Of a stretch of 64,000 nt of DNA, positions 45,493 through 58,235 are shown one piece after another (the first letter of the stretch is position 1; every line of letters starts with the position of its first letter). The position numbers were made by a program, and so were the translations under genes. Source of the stretch: Anastatus disparis (Eukaryota > Arthropoda > Insecta > Hymenoptera > Eupelmidae). Location of the stretch: contig JAFFSR010000243.1 of assembly GCA_017163975.1 (NCBI GenBank), forward strand, positions 558,001-622,000. Direction: 5' to 3'. Below the pieces are notes generated by a model. The model did not search any database. It was not told the DNA's origin and was given only the letters and a program-made list of their open reading frames with translations.

Positions 45493-46237
45493 TTAAATAA
45501 AGAGATGGAATTATCAAAATTCAAGAAATCCAGGAAGACGAATTGTAGCGCTCAAAGAAACAGTAGTGATGTAATATTAAATATGCTAGTGGAGTAGCAG
45601 CATAACATGTATGCTATGAAGTTGTTGGTCCGTCAGTAACTTAGTGAATAATTTTCAGTAAGTGGAGAAACAGCATGATAATACAGATCTGGATTTCACA
45701 TAGTTAATAACATTTAATAATGACAAGTGGAAAATCACCTTAAATATGAGACTTTACAGTCATTTACCAATCAAGTTAAAAATTTAGTGTGCAAGGCAAC
45801 CAAGAGATGGAGCTACTGATATCAAAATTGTGCATGCATTGAATGAAGCAAGCCGGTACCAAGTAAATTTTAGGTTAGGATGTGATAAACGAAAACAATT
45901 GCATCTAATGCAATTGAAACTCTATGACCACACAGAGACACTAACCACACTCCACAGAGCACCAAGCAGAGCAGCAATTCCAATAAAAATTCTAGTAAAA
46001 AAGATAGAACAGCAACTGCAGCAAATAACAAATAGTCGTGTGACTATCTATACTTCAGGATCAGAAAATCAACCAGAGTCCAAGAAATGCAATTGCAATT
46101 TGGAAGAAAAATATAGCCAAGGCTTCAGGACTCCCAGGGGTCGATTTTCTGAAAAAAATTTTCACTCAGTAGAGTGAAAAAAAGTTATTAAGAGAAAAAA
46201 AAGCAAGAGCAGAAAAAAACGTGTGTGTCGCTACTTA
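45493..46237 (-). mobile_element. LINE 5' UTR
   Basis: This stretch lies between the ORF1 start and the GA tract and belongs to the minus-strand LINE by position. On the plus strand a 115-aa ORF (45830-46177) is present but is antisense to the leader and matches no known family. Internal promoter elements cannot be identified by eye. Confidence 0.55.
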
Positions 46238-46238
46238 C

Positions 46239-46315
<77 letters not shown>

Positions 46316-46330
46316 AAGAGAGAGAGTATA
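46238..46330. repeat. GA microsatellite at the 5' side of the LINE
   Basis: About 75 bp of pure GA followed by GACAGAAAGAGAGAGAG. The same interrupted ending occurs in the tract at 41640-41680, which suggests both derive from one original GA repeat split by the LINE. Confidence 0.85.
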
Positions 46331-46578
46331 GCAGGCGAAGTATAAGGGAGGTAAATGAGAAAGCTAAACACCCGGTTTTTCTTAATTTGATAATTTACTT
46401 ATACAAACCGAATATTGGCCCAATTATTATAGAAGACGTATGGAACTTTCCTACAGACATCCTCTATCAGATAAAAGAAAGTTTTTTCAAATCGGTTTAG
46501 AAATGACGAAGTTATGAGGTAACAGACATAAAAAAAAAATTCAATCTAATTAAGAACCTCCTCCTTTTTGAAGTCGGT
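46331..46578. repeat. Transposon end with CCTCCTCCTTTTTGAAGTCGGTT
   Basis: The sequence AAATCGGTTTAGAAATGACG, ATGAGGTAACAGACAT and CTCCTCCTTTTTGAAGTCGG is a widespread end-type I associate with insect DNA transposons. The AACCGACTTC at 41037 is its inverse, so the two may be termini of one 5.5-kb insertion into the Helitron remnant. No transposase is seen. Confidence 0.5.
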
Positions 46579-46599
46579 TAAAAATTATTAAAATTAACG

Positions 46600-47636
46600 A
46601 AAGTTTCGATTAAGAATTCGAAAAATTTAGATACATCGCAACATGAAAATCAAATTAATTCTGAAAACATTATTATGATTACTAAACTTCAAAATAATTT
46701 CAAAAGGGATAAAAATTTTTAAAAAATTATAGAAGTTACAATGAAAAAATTAAAAATTACTTATATAATGCAACAAAAAAGTCAAATTTCTAAACAAAGT
46801 GAATTTATAAAAAACAATTGAGAATTCTCAAACAAAAATAAGAATTTAACATATGAACAAAATCACAACTATGATAGACGCATTCATGACAAATCGTATT
46901 ATAAATAGAATAAAGATAAAGTTTTAGAAAATAGAAAACAATATTAATTAAAAAACAAACACAAAATATTGAAACGTTTAAGTGAATCTTATGATAAAAC
47001 ATTTTTAAAAAAATAATAATTTAATTACTTCAGTAAAAAATAAAAATTATTATGAAAAAAACAAAGATAAATTCAAAACAAAAGAAAATAAAAATAATAT
47101 AAATTAATATCAAATAGCTAAAGATACATTGACCAATAATAATGAAAATTATATCTCGGAAAATAATATTGGTGATTTGAATTTTATTTATGATTTTTGT
47201 GGTGCTAGACATTTTGCATTCAAAATGTCAAATAATAAGAAATTTACATCATGTTGTAAACAAGGAAATATAACATTAGAAGAAGACCCAGAATACCCTG
47301 AAGAGATCAAGAAATTACTTACGGGAAATTCTATAATAAGTAATAATTTTAAAAAATGTATAAGATCATATAATAACGCCTAAGCATTTAATTACTTTTA
47401 TTCTGGTATACCGCAACATTATGTTTTTAATCGAATACACAAAACATGGACGAAAAGAATAAAAACTATGAAACCTATTTTAACCAGAATGTACTCAGTT
47501 AATCTAAAACAAAGAGAAAGCTTCTTTTTAAGATTACTTCTGCTTTACGTGGAAACTGCAACATCTTTTGAAAGCTTAGAAACTTTTGATATACATACCC
47601 AACATTCTTTGAAGCACCAAAAGCAAGAAAGGGTCT
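46600..47636 (+). pseudogene. Helitron Rep/helicase remnant, internally deleted
   Basis: Helitrons encode a Rep/helicase fusion for rolling-circle transposition. The N-terminal zinc-binding block is clear at about 47180-47380 (YDFCGARHFAF, KFTSCCKQGNI, FKKCIRSYNNA). After one in-frame stop (47381-47383) the same frame continues directly into a later helicase-linked part: YSGIPQHYVFN, LTRMYSVNLKQRESFFLRLL and TATSFESLETFD. The Rep domain and most of the helicase between them are missing. Upstream (46600-47100) a Lys/Tyr-rich linker persists in shifting frames (NYDRRIHDKSYYK). Non-functional. Confidence 0.75.
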
Positions 47637-47639
47637 AGC

Positions 47640-48340
47640 CGGGTAAGATAGGTGAATTGGCCCCAGAAGCAGAGAGAAAAACTGATACAGCCATCATATT
47701 CTATATAGAAAAATATACCTCTATAGAAATTTTCAGCCCTCTTAACCTAAACCTAACCTCAAAAACGCAATTTTCCGTTTTTTGAGTCTCTTAGCTCTAT
47801 CTCCGTCAATTTTTAAGCTAGGTTACTCTTTCTTTTTTTAAAATTTAGGTTTTTTAGAGCCCTATAAAATAGTTTCCGATGATCTTTGTAAGTGCAAAAT
47901 TCAAATTTCTAGAGACGTTTGAACATTTTTTCTTGAGATATTTCGAAAACTAAGATAGACGACACTTTGGAAAAAATATATAATATTTATTTATACACCA
48001 AAAGTATGCGAAAATTTTTTCAGATTTTTGAAAGTGGTGGAACAGCGTCAGAAAGCAAAAAACGGTTTCTATGCGTATTTTTGCCTATATACGGCCTAAC
48101 CTTCGTACCCTACACTTTTGTTTGCAATATTTTTAATAAAAATTTTATTTTTGGAGACACTCTGGGTTGTAACATATCGAGAATAACTCAGAATTTTCCA
48201 ATTTTCACGTTAAAGCGCCCCCAGAGACCTTAAAAACTCATTATACTAGCAAAATTCCGTATAAATGTCCCACTAGGTGAAACTCGTATCAGAATCCATA
48301 AAACTATGCATATATTCTTCTACAGTATATCTAAATATAT
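47640..48340. other. Non-coding repeat-like DNA
   Basis: It contains GGGTAAGATAGGTGAATTGG, CCTAACCTAAACCTAACCTC and GCTCTATCTCCGTCAATTTT. The last recurs as GTAGCTCCGTCAATTTTTGA near 60560, and GATAGGT-type text recurs inverted near 58810. These look like pieces of interspersed repeats. The 88-aa ORF at 47967-48233 is not claimed. Confidence 0.45.
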
Positions 48341-48345
48341 ATAAT

Positions 48346-49702
48346 TCAATACTATAAAAGGAATATACAGATATACTGATTGTATTGTTTCGGGTTATCA
48401 CTCAAACTCCTAACGGAAGCAATCATCCTAATTCTTCCCAGTACCCCAAACTCATGTGTACTGCATTTCTATTTACAGAAACAAATAGTAGATATAGGGT
48501 GAATCAGCCTGTAGCTGCATAAATCTAGTTTAGAATAAGTTTTTTAATTAAAATAATACTTATATAAGATATTATTTTATTGCCATCGTTTAAACATACT
48601 TGTTATCTTTAAAGTGCACGACCTGGTAATTTAGAGCGCTCTTCCAGGGTGCGATCAGCAAAATGTTTACATCCATCGTGCTAACGTTTCACCTAACAGT
48701 ATTATAAATTTGAGAGTTTATAGTTTTAGAAAATTAATTGATATTACCAATTTTATATATTTTATATATCAATTTTATATATCAATTATATATTTTAATT
48801 ATTTAAATTATTTTTGGTTTTGGAATTAATGAAATTTTGTCATTTTTATGCTATTTGAAAGATGAAAATTTCACCCTGTTTGTAGAATATTAGAAAGTAT
48901 ATATTATTATATCGAATCATGCACAATAAATAGGTACGATGAGAGTTGAGTACAACTTGAAACTTGAGTATCGTTACTTGAGTATCAGCTGTTACTTCCA
49001 TTGAATGTGACATCTTTACCGACGACTCTCATATCTATGTGCTTTTATATCCCGTATAAAAAAATGAAGTAACAGCTGATACTCAAGTAACGATACTCAA
49101 GTTTCAAGTTGTACTCAATTTTCATCGTACCTACTTATCATGCATGATTCGATATAATAATATATACTTTCTAGAATTCAACTAACAGGGTTAAATTTTC
49201 ATGTTTTAAATAGCATAAAAATGATAAAATTTCATTAATTCCGAAATCAAAAATAATTTAAATAATTAAAGTATATGAAATTGATAATATCAATTAATTT
49301 CTTAAATTTATAAAGTATTAACTTTATAATACTGTTGGGTGAAACGTTAGCACGATGGATGAAAACATTTTGCTGATCGCACCCTGGAAGAGCGCTCTAA
49401 ATGACCATGTCGTGCACTTTAAAAATAAGAATATAACAAGTATGTTTAAACGATAGCAATAAAATAATATCTGATATAAGTATTATTTTAATTAAGGAAA
49501 ATTATTCCAAACTAGGTTCGTGCAGCTACCGGCTGATTCACCCTATATCTACTATCTGTTTCTGTAAACAGAAATACAGTACACATGAGTTTGGGGGTAG
49601 AGGGAAGAATTAGGATGATTGCTCCCGTTAGGTGGTGTTTGAGTGATAACCCGAAATAATACATTCAGTATATCTGTATATTCTTGTTTATAGTATTAAA
49701 TC
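48346..49702. mobile_element. 1.36-kb foldback element
   Basis: Ends CAATACTATAAA and TTTATAGTATTA. Arms of about 650 bp mirror each other through TTTCGGGTTATCACTCAAAC, AGTACACATGAGTTTGGGG, TGGTAATTTAGAGCGCTCTT and ACAGCTGATACTCAAGTAAC. The loop (about 49000-49060) has GACATCTTTACCGACGACTC. No ORF, and no duplication could be fixed. Confidence 0.82.
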
Positions 49703-49961
49703 AAGAGGCACGGCAGCGCCTCGACGGCGAGTTAAGGTACGAATACGAAAACGTCGAGGCACTCTTCTTATACTTTGAATTCGAGTTTTTCAAAATTTTA
49801 AAATTGAATCCTATTAAAATAAAACCAAATATTAAAAAAATACAAATTGATGTTTAAAGATTTTTATTTTATCTCTAATTTAAAAAAAGTTTTATTACAT
49901 TCCGTTCAGTCGGTCACGAAAAAACGTAATTTAAAATTTTAAAGTATCATATTCGCGTTAA

Positions 49962-50341
49962 AAGGAGGTCGAGTATATCTGTCCTTTTCTAATTAAAGAA
50001 TTGATTTTGCACAAAAATTAATAATTGTAGCAAAAAATAAGAAGAAAGCCCCATCTTGTATGATAAAAAGCAAGATTTTCTTTTATGAGGAAAAATTATT
50101 TTTATCGCTTCGTTTTTAAGAAAACTTTGAAAAACTGAATTGTCCATCTTAACCTCCATTTTTTAAGTTTTTCAAAGTTTTCTTTAAAACGTAGAGATAA
50201 AAATAATTTTTCCTCATAAAAGAAAATCTTGCTTTTTATCATACAAGATGGGGCTTTCTTCTTATTTTTTGCTACAATTATTAATTTTTGTGAAAAAATC
50301 AATTCTTTAATTAGAAAAGGACAGATATACTCGACCTCCTC
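49962..50341. mobile_element. TTAA-flanked foldback element (group A), 3 of 4
   Basis: TTAA at 49958-49961 and 50342-50345. Starts AAGGAGGTCGAGTATATCTG, with CTGTCCTTTTCTAATTAAAG just inside, and mirrors at the right end. The arms are highly similar and the centre is near 50150. A 66-aa minus-strand ORF inside it is a palindrome by-product. Confidence 0.88.
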
Positions 50342-50345
50342 TTAA

Positions 50346-50875
50346 GAATTCATTTTCGTTTCCAGTCCTTCAATTTTTGTTTTCAGCCTATTACGTCACA
50401 CTTTCGTATTGTAGGAGAGCTATGAGCGTCTTTTTTTGTCTGTTGGCATGGTATACAGTGATTCGTATAACATATATCAGTATAATATGTGTATATATAT
50501 ATATATGGACTATTTCTCTTATAAACACAAAAATTTAATACTATTAGTAAGTGTTTCTTTCATTAACTTCCCAATCCTTCGAAATTAAAAGAGTTAGAGC
50601 TTAAATATTTTGTATGCATTTATTTTGATCAATAAAATATAAGGCAAATAGTTCTAAGTCTATGTAATTTTTTTCTTTATTCTCATGAAATCTTTAATCT
50701 CATGAAATATTTAATTCAATAAATAATCAATTCCTGCATGTAAACATTATGTATGTTCTATTTTAATGTACTGTTTGTACAAAATAATTTTTACAATAAC
50801 AAAAACTATTTTTATAATAAAAAGAAAATGAAAATATTATGTGTAATACAAAATAGTATATTTCGGTACTAGTAC
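50346..50875. other. AT-rich DNA, nothing recognised
   Basis: A short TA tract near 50492 and otherwise unremarkable AT-rich text. No supported gene or repeat. Confidence 0.4.
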
Positions 50876-50879
50876 GATA

Positions 50880-51200
50880 AAGTGATTTCTTACTCGTGTG
50901 GCGGTTTGCGCCCGAGCGAAGCGAGGGTGAAAAGGTCACACGAGTAAAAAATCACTTTCTCGCACGAGTATCGAACACTATTTTTTGACACGACGTGTGA
51001 GAAGCTCCATTTTCGCACGTGTCACTTTGTACAGCGTGCATGAAATCGAGCTTCTCGCACGGAATGTCAAAAAATTATTTTTTGATATACTTACGCATGA
51101 GCCCGTGCGTGAAGTTAAAAAATCCGTATGTGAAGTGTAGATTATTTTACTTTGTTCGTATTAAATAAAAAAGCCGTGCGTGAAGTAAAATCACTTTACA
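50880..51200. repeat. Cluster of CGTGCGTGAAG-type hairpin motifs
   Basis: Within about 320 bp the motifs CACGTGTGA, CTTCTCGCACG, CGTGCGTGAAGT and ACTCGTGTG occur at least nine times in both orientations, with AAAATCACTTT mirrored as AAAGTGATTT at the left. One part is GC-rich (GCCCGAGCGAAGCGAGGG). It looks like a local palindromic repeat cluster of unknown origin. Confidence 0.6.
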
Positions 51201-52789
51201 CACAGCAATCATTATAAAGCGAATATCCATGTACGTCGCGCGAATAATTTTGATAATCCTTTAATTTTTAATTATTCTTTAAACTGATAAATACTATTTT
51301 ATCACCATTATTACTCTTAAAAAAAAGTATATTTTAGGCGAGTTTAGGTATTAAATAGTATAGTGTTCTTTAGAACATTTTTTCTAAATAGTATACATTA
51401 TATTCTTTTTAGTTTCAGCATTTGAAAGTAATGAAATCAATTGGGTAATCGTCAAGTTTATATTTAATTTATCTACAATTTTGGCTAAAGAAAGTTTCGA
51501 AATCAATTAAGCAATCGTCGAGTACTTTTGTATTCAATTCATTTTTTTAATAATATAAAATTCATGAAATGCCTAATTTATAATTACTTTAATGAATGAA
51601 TGTTCAGAAAAAAACTTTGTACCATGGCAAATAATGCAGACTTGTGACCCATCAATTTATGAAAATCAAATTGATTATTGAGATGATAATAGCGATGATA
51701 ACACACATCAAAATAACCATAAAAATAAAATAACAGATCAAATTTTTAATTAATTTATTACTAGCAAAAAATACCTCGCTCCTAACGTCGATCGGTTGAA
51801 TTTTCATATATTATACTATTATGTATAAATGAGCCAGTTTTAAAATAAAGAATCGATGCAACTTATGAATTGTGATATTGTAGTTTTGTACTAAATTAAA
51901 TTTTTCCATTTTCATAAGTAAGATTAATTAAAGTTACAATGTGCATCAAAATTTTTTAGATACAAATTATATCATGATGAATTAAGAATTTGTTCTGCTA
52001 AATTGCATTTGAATCAATGAAAAAATATAATAGGAATTTTTTCTTTTTAATCACGTGTTTCAATCACGAACCATGAAATAATCGAAAACAGTATTTGACG
52101 TTTACTAGAACTAACAACTGCACGGAGAAAAGAAAGTATTGTTAAAATAGGTTCTAAATCAAGTATATCTAATTTATGCATTAAGGTACTTAAAAAAAGA
52201 GTGACGATATAATTTCAATTACTACTATAGCTTGAATTTTAGGGACCAATGTTGGTACTATTATATTATGAAGTAAGAGCATAAATTTGCAATGCTTACT
52301 GCCTTTTTTTGGTATTAAGACTTATCTTTCACCTACTCGATTCAAAGGCAATATTTCGCAGAAAGTGTAATTGATAATCTCTTCTCGTGCGGCTTTTTCT
52401 GTTACTAAAATTGAAAATTATTAAATATAGAATTATTTATATAATATATAACTCTTTAAAATTACTAATAATGAATATTTAAATTCGTGATATTCAAGAA
52501 TTAAAACGATACATGTTTATCTTCCATATTCCGTTTTAAAATAGTTACTTTTGAGTTTTAAATTAATGATTCGAAATTTAAAATTGATATATATATATAT
52601 ATATATATTATATGATTTACATTATATTTATCAACTGTTGAAAATCGTTACACAATTTATTGGGTTTTACGTTAACAGGTATTAATTATATTAAAGTTTT
52701 TCGCTCCTAACGTCGCTTAGTTGAATTTTTCTTTATCATATTATTATGTATAAATGACTAATTTTAAGTAAATAAGAATTAATTAATTG
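51201..52789. other. AT-rich DNA with two CGCTCCTAACG blocks
   Basis: Blocks at 51776-51835 and 52697-52755 share CGCTCCTAACGTCG, then TTGAATTTT and ATTATGTATAAATGA. They are the clearest pair of this recurring motif. A TA tract lies at 52571-52600. No genes were recognised. Confidence 0.5.
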
Positions 52790-53196
52790 AATTTTGAGTA
52801 CTGAATAAAATTGAAAATAATTTGATGAAACATAATATAAAAATATATGTACACATGCGCTTAAAGTAAAAAAGCGTATAATTTATTTCAAATAACTATT
52901 TCTCACTCTACTTCCATTAGAAAAACAAACATAGTACGATATTTGATGTAAATAAACTGTGAACTAGGTACTGAGTTACAACTATCATTTCCAGACCTCA
53001 ATATATGACCATGAATTTGAATTATGAAATTAATTTGTGAGTGAAACATGCTTAAAAGAAATTCGTGTTGATTTCTAATAAAAATATCTTCACAAATGTA
53101 TTTTATAAATATGAAATACGAAATTTAAATAGAAAAAATCATAAGATTAAAATACAACATTTTAGTTAATTTTAAATTCGAATATTTCAGAATAAA
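52790..53196 (+). repeat. Large inverted repeat, left copy
   Basis: Inverted relative of 63577-64000. Shared text includes GACCTCAATATATGACCATG, AAACATGCTTAAAAGAAATT and AAAATACAACATTTTAGTTA. Similarity reaches the right window edge, so the true length is unknown. The 1.25-kb repeat at 53197 has split this copy: its continuation AATAACTATTTGCAATTAC appears at 54454. Confidence 0.8.
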
Positions 53197-54451
53197 ACTA
53201 GCTCGCCACAGCGGCCCTTTGGGCCGCTGTGGCTCGCACCTCGGTCCTTTCAGAGCTTCGCTTCGCTCAGCTCTGAAATACCCTCGGACCTTGCATCGCT
53301 TCGCGATGCAAGGCATGCAAAAAGCTCCGCTTCTTGCATATAAGGCACGACCAAAAACGCTCGCGCTTCGCGCTCGCTATTCAATATTCCAAGAATATTA
53401 AAACAAATCATTTACAAACGCAAAAGCCTTAAAAGTTAATCTTATTTCTTTTTTTCATTGTATTTTTTACCGTATCTTTCAACAGAAGGTTTGAATTTAT
53501 TGTATTTATTTGAAAAAACCAATTTATAATTATTTAAATTTTTCTTGTGAATTAAGTTGATTGATTTCAAAAAAATTTATGTCATGTGAAGAAGACATAT
53601 TTTCATTAATGTATACTTTTTAAAGTTTTGGATAGGATAATCTATCAAAAGTTATAAGAAAAAAAAATTATTTTATAGTTCAGTAGCTTAAAAATAAAGT
53701 TTTGTATAAAGTTTTTATTTAATCTGAATCATTCCGACGGGGGATGATTTAAAACAATAATACAAATAAATGTTGGCAGTTTAAAAAAAATTGTTCGAGC
53801 GGTTTTAGAACAGTTATCCCTTTAAAGGTTGAAGAAATGAATTTTTGGTGATAACTTGAAAAGAACGAATTTCGAAAAGACGTATATAAATTAAAATTTA
53901 TAGAAAAAAATAAGATACATCTTTTTAATATTATATATATATTTTTTTAAAATAATATTTATCAAATTATCATTAAAAAGCCTTTAATTTCAACATTTTT
54001 CATGAATAATTTGAAAAATATTAACTTCAGAGAAAAATGTATATCATAAAAAAGATTAATTTTTTTATATTCTATAACTTTTATTCTATATACTTTTAAA
54101 AAAAAAATCGTATTTTTCAAGTTATTACCAAAAATCCATTTTTTTGACCATTTAAAAGGCGCCTATTTAAAAATGCTTGCAACGATTTACTTCAAAATAG
54201 GAACGTTTACTTGTGTTATTATTTGAAACAATTCCCCGTTTGAATTATTCAGATCGGATATAAACTCGTCGAGAAAATTCATAAACTTGATTTCTCACAC
54301 ACATACATCCATACATACATTTTAAGGAAGCCTCGTAATAATCTTATTTTGCTATAAAAATAAGTTTTTTATCATAAAAAAACATATTTTAAAGGGTTAC
54401 ATTTTTCGCGATGTCGAAAATATAAGGCACTTCCGTATAGCGGTCGTGCCT
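53197..54451. repeat. Interspersed 1.2-kb hairpin-ended repeat, copy 2
   Basis: Direct copy of 11293-12471, with one more hairpin at the left end (CCACAGCGGCCC-TTT-GGGCCGCTGTGG) and the strong stem CCTTGCATCGCTTCGCGATG. The insertion point is known from the inverted sister at 63577: the host text GAATAAAA/AATAACTATTTGC is interrupted within an A run. On the minus strand the element would end hairpin, then CGAGCTAG before T, a Helitron-like terminus. No coding sequence survives. Confidence 0.78.
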
Positions 54452-56425
54452 AAAAATAACTATTTGCAATTACTTAACAATCCTTTTTGCATCTTATATA
54501 AAAATTTAATGAGATACAAATATTACAAAGTGTATGTATCACAAGTAAAGTTTGCATATCATAAATATTATAATTTTTAGACATTTCTTAATATTAATAG
54601 ATTATTAATTTGGAAAATTAAATATTTTTTTATTGATGACAAGTAACTTTTCAAAAATAGTTAAAATAATACTGTAAATGTCAATCAAATAACATTTTCA
54701 TCAAAATAAATTTCAACGCTATAATTATTAAAATAAACATTTTTATTTAACTACAATCTATTGTAATAATTATTTTTTTAGTATATATATATTAATAAAA
54801 TAATAATTTTATTCGATGAACAGTTATATAAATATTATATATTTATAATTGTATAACTAAATTTAATAAATTGAAATAGTATTCAGTTATCATTCAGAGA
54901 ATGAGGTATTTAAATTAGTTTTCATGAAAATATATTATTTAAAAAGTTACTTGTTAACAATTTTTTATAAATAACATACATTTAATCTTAATTACATTTT
55001 TATTTGTACACGTGATAATATTTAAATGAATTGTGATTTATATAAAAATTGTTAGCAATTCATTTCATTGAAGCAATAATATTTTTAATAAGAGGAAGAT
55101 TAATTTTTAAAGAATATCAAGTTACCTCATTTGAAAAATTATAATTTCATGATATAAAAATATTTTTTTTACTATCGTTTGAACATAAATTTTATGAAAT
55201 ATAATTTTTAAAAATTATTTATTAGATATTAAATTTTTTTAATAGTCAATTATAAAGATAGGACAATATATAAAATATGAATAAATGTTTCTGATTATGT
55301 CTATAATTATGCATTTATATGTATGAACTGTCTAGATAGAAGTAGAATTCCCCCTAAAAAAGTAAACATTTCAAAAGAAAATTTACTTATTATTTGCGAA
55401 ACATTTATTATGAATGCGGAAAAGAATAATATTCTGTAATATCACTCTATAATTTGTATTAAATATGATACAAATCATTGAAAGTACAATTATTTCATTA
55501 TGTTAAATTTGTCGTCAAAGTTTGATTATATTTTACTATAAGAAGATAAAAAAATTAAATGTCTTCCTATTCTATCGCTGAATTTCCATAAAAGGAATGT
55601 ATTAACTTGTAGTATGTCTCGTGATGATTATTTATTTGAATTTTTAAATAATTCCAATCATTAGTTTTCAAGATATTTAAATTTCTGATTCCAAATGGAA
55701 AAATTTTAGTAAATAATATTGGAACCCAAACTTCTCAATAACTAATGAATAGATTTATATGAAAATTTAGCTGAATAATCTTCGTGATACATACTGTATG
55801 TTAATGCATCTATTTATTCAAAATTTTAAAATACAATGGAAATATAATCAATATTTATGGGTGGAAGTGTGCTGTCCATTTTACATCTCCTTAAATAATT
55901 TATACGTATAAAATTCACATAATATCATATAAAAACTATTAAAATGAGAATCATATATTCAATATAATAGTCAACTATGAATAAAAAGTTTAAAAAATTA
56001 AGTGATAACTTATAAATAGTTATCTTATTTTATTGAATACATTTCCAACCTGAATAATTAACTTCATGTTAAAACTAAATTTAATTAGCATTCAATACCA
56101 CAAGTTATTTAAAAAATTTACCATTGTTCAAAATTATTAAAAAGTTATTTATAAAAAGTATTCCCATATCAAAATTTCAAAATTATACGAATTTAATTTT
56201 TTATTCTTTACATTAGAGAATTAGTTTTGATGTTGAAATTTTTATGTGAAATGAAACATGTATATATATATTATCTTATAGTAAAATATTTTATCACCTT
56301 GTATGAAAATTATTTTGTAAAAGTAGAATAATGCTGCGAATAAACAAATGATTATAAGAAAATATTCAAAATTGTAAATAACAATAAAAAAGCGTTAGGC
56401 TAGAAATAAATAATGGTTCTCACAT
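54452..56425. other. AT-rich gene-free stretch
   Basis: Nearly 2 kb of extreme AT content. No frame over 60 codons has protein-like composition and no inverted repeat stood out. The first 25 bases continue the inverted repeat described at 52790. Confidence 0.5.
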
Positions 56426-56429
56426 AGCA

Positions 56430-56975
56430 TAGAAGATTTCACTGAAATATTTCGAATTATTCCACTGGAATATTTCAATGGAACCTTTTATGCAGATTAT
56501 TGAAAGTCTTCACGGAATATTTCAGAATATTCCACTGGAATCTTCCATCGAAAGCTTCCAGGAATATTTCAGGAATATTTCAAAGGAATGTTCGAAAACT
56601 TTTTCGAAATATTCCATGTAATATTCACGAAAGATTTATGAAATATTTCATAAAATATTCCATGTAATGTTTATGAATATTCCAGTAAAATATTTTATGG
56701 AATATTCCAGGAAGATTCCATAAACAATTCGCTGGAAGATTCTGATAAACTTTAAAATCGTACAGCGGATGATTACATAAATCTTTCAGAACTAGTCAAC
56801 TAAATATTCCACAGAAGGATTTAAGTAATCTTCCAGTGGAATATTCCATGAAAGATTTCAGAAAAATTCCATAAACATTTTACTGGAAGATTTCACAAAA
56901 ATTTAAAATCGTACAGCGAAATATTAGATAAATCTTCTATAAATATTCGACGAAACATTTCACAGGAAGATTTTT
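56430..56975. repeat. Dense array of GAATATTCC-type short palindromes
   Basis: More than twenty variants of TTCCA(C)TGGAA, GGAATATTCC and GAAGATTCC are packed into about 540 bp with irregular spacing of 15-30 bp. GAA and TTC blocks alternate, like an AT-rich version of heat-shock-element spacing. A longer repeated segment is AAATCGTACAGCG (56755 and 56907). No coding. Confidence 0.65.
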
Positions 56976-58235
56976 CATTTATTGTCAATTTTGCGTAAAC
57001 CATACTATATAAATTTTCTCCAAAATATTTGTACAATCAATTCGCTATTGTCTGAAAAAAATAAGCTTTTAAAAACTAATTTTTGCCATCCCCTGCCCAA
57101 AAGTACCACTTCTCCTCCCGGCTCAAAATCGACGAAGTGGTATTTTTGGTCTGGGTATGACAAAAAATAGCATATTCACCACGGGAGTTAATGAAAAATA
57201 CCTTAAATCGTATGTTTGTCACCCTCGCCTTCGGCTCGGGTGACAATTACATACGATTTAAGACATTTTTCAAATTAACTCCCTAGGTGAATAATATACT
57301 ATTTTACTATTTTAAAACTTATTTTTATTATTTTACGTAAAGTACTTGATGGATTTGTTCTAAAATTTGCAGGGAAATCATTTGTAACTGCCAAAGGAAG
57401 GGAAAGTTTCAAAAAATGATTTTCATTGAGTAGTTTTAATTTTAGCGCATTTTTAAAATTTTGAAAAAGAAATTTTGAAAAGAAAATGTTATTTATTTAT
57501 CCAATAAAGTCTCCCAGATCACTTGATGGATTTGCTTCAAATTTCGCGTACTATCTATGTTTTTGTATAAGTAGACGGGAAGGTATTGAAAATTGGTAGT
57601 CATAGAATAGTTTTTTTCATATAACCATTTTAAGAATTTAAAAAAAATTTTCGATTTTCAATTTTTTTTGTATTTTACGTAAATTACTTGATGAATTTGC
57701 TTATAGATTTGCATGGAAATTATTTTCAACTGACAGAAGGAGGATAACTTTTAAAAACCGAATTTCTTAGCGTAGTTTTAAATTTAGAAAATTTTATAAA
57801 TTTTCTTAAAAAATTTTCATTTTTCAGTTTTTTTTTATTCTACGTAAACTACTCGATAGATTTGCTCTAAAATTTGTATATAAATTATTTGCTGCTGTCT
57901 TTATAAAACAAGCTTTTAAAAAATAATTTTCTTAGTGTAGCTCTTTGATCACTTCTTTTGATTTCTGATTCAACGCTTTCACTAACTCTTTTCTTACTTT
58001 CTCACTTCCTCTTCGTCCTTTTTTCTCAGATTGATCCTCATTTTCACCCTATTTTCATCCTTCCTTGTCTCTCTTTTCCTATTTACTAATCATTCTCTTA
58101 CATTCACTAATTTTTCTTGAGTAGCAATTGTATTTTATATTAAAATTACATTTAAAAAAATCGAATTAAATTATTTTAACTCAATGAACTCTATGAGAAA
58201 GCATTGCGCTAAAGCACTTAGGAGCATTTTTTTTT
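56976..58235 (+). repeat. Minisatellite element fragment, fourth copy
   Basis: It matches the right part of the 20.8-22.3 kb array: TTTGCGTAAACCATACTATA (near 56990), TTATTTATCCAATAAAGTCT, ATGTTTTTGTATAAGTAGAC and CACTAACTCTTTTCTTACTT. It ends with the intact text ACTCAATGAACTCTATGA and GCACTTAGGAGC, which is the empty site for the element at 22302. The 5' hairpin and GT repeat are missing. Confidence 0.75.
57087..57297. mobile_element. Foldback element with CGCCTTCGGC tip
   Basis: Arms 57170-57228 and 57238-57297 pair through TTCACCACGGGAGTTAAT and AATTAACTCCCTAGGTGAAT, with a GC tip CACCCTCGCCTTCGGCTCGG. A smaller hairpin precedes it (AAGTACCACTTC against GAAGTGGTATTTT). It interrupts the minisatellite fragment. 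Confidence 0.72.

Noticed and set aside
45830..46177. 115-codon plus-strand ORF beside the LINE
   Set aside because: It is antisense to the LINE 5' UTR, matches no family I know and has no sign of independent gene structure.
56430..56975. CRISPR-like array
   Set aside because: Repeats are irregular, short and palindromic with no uniform spacers, and the sequence is eukaryotic.
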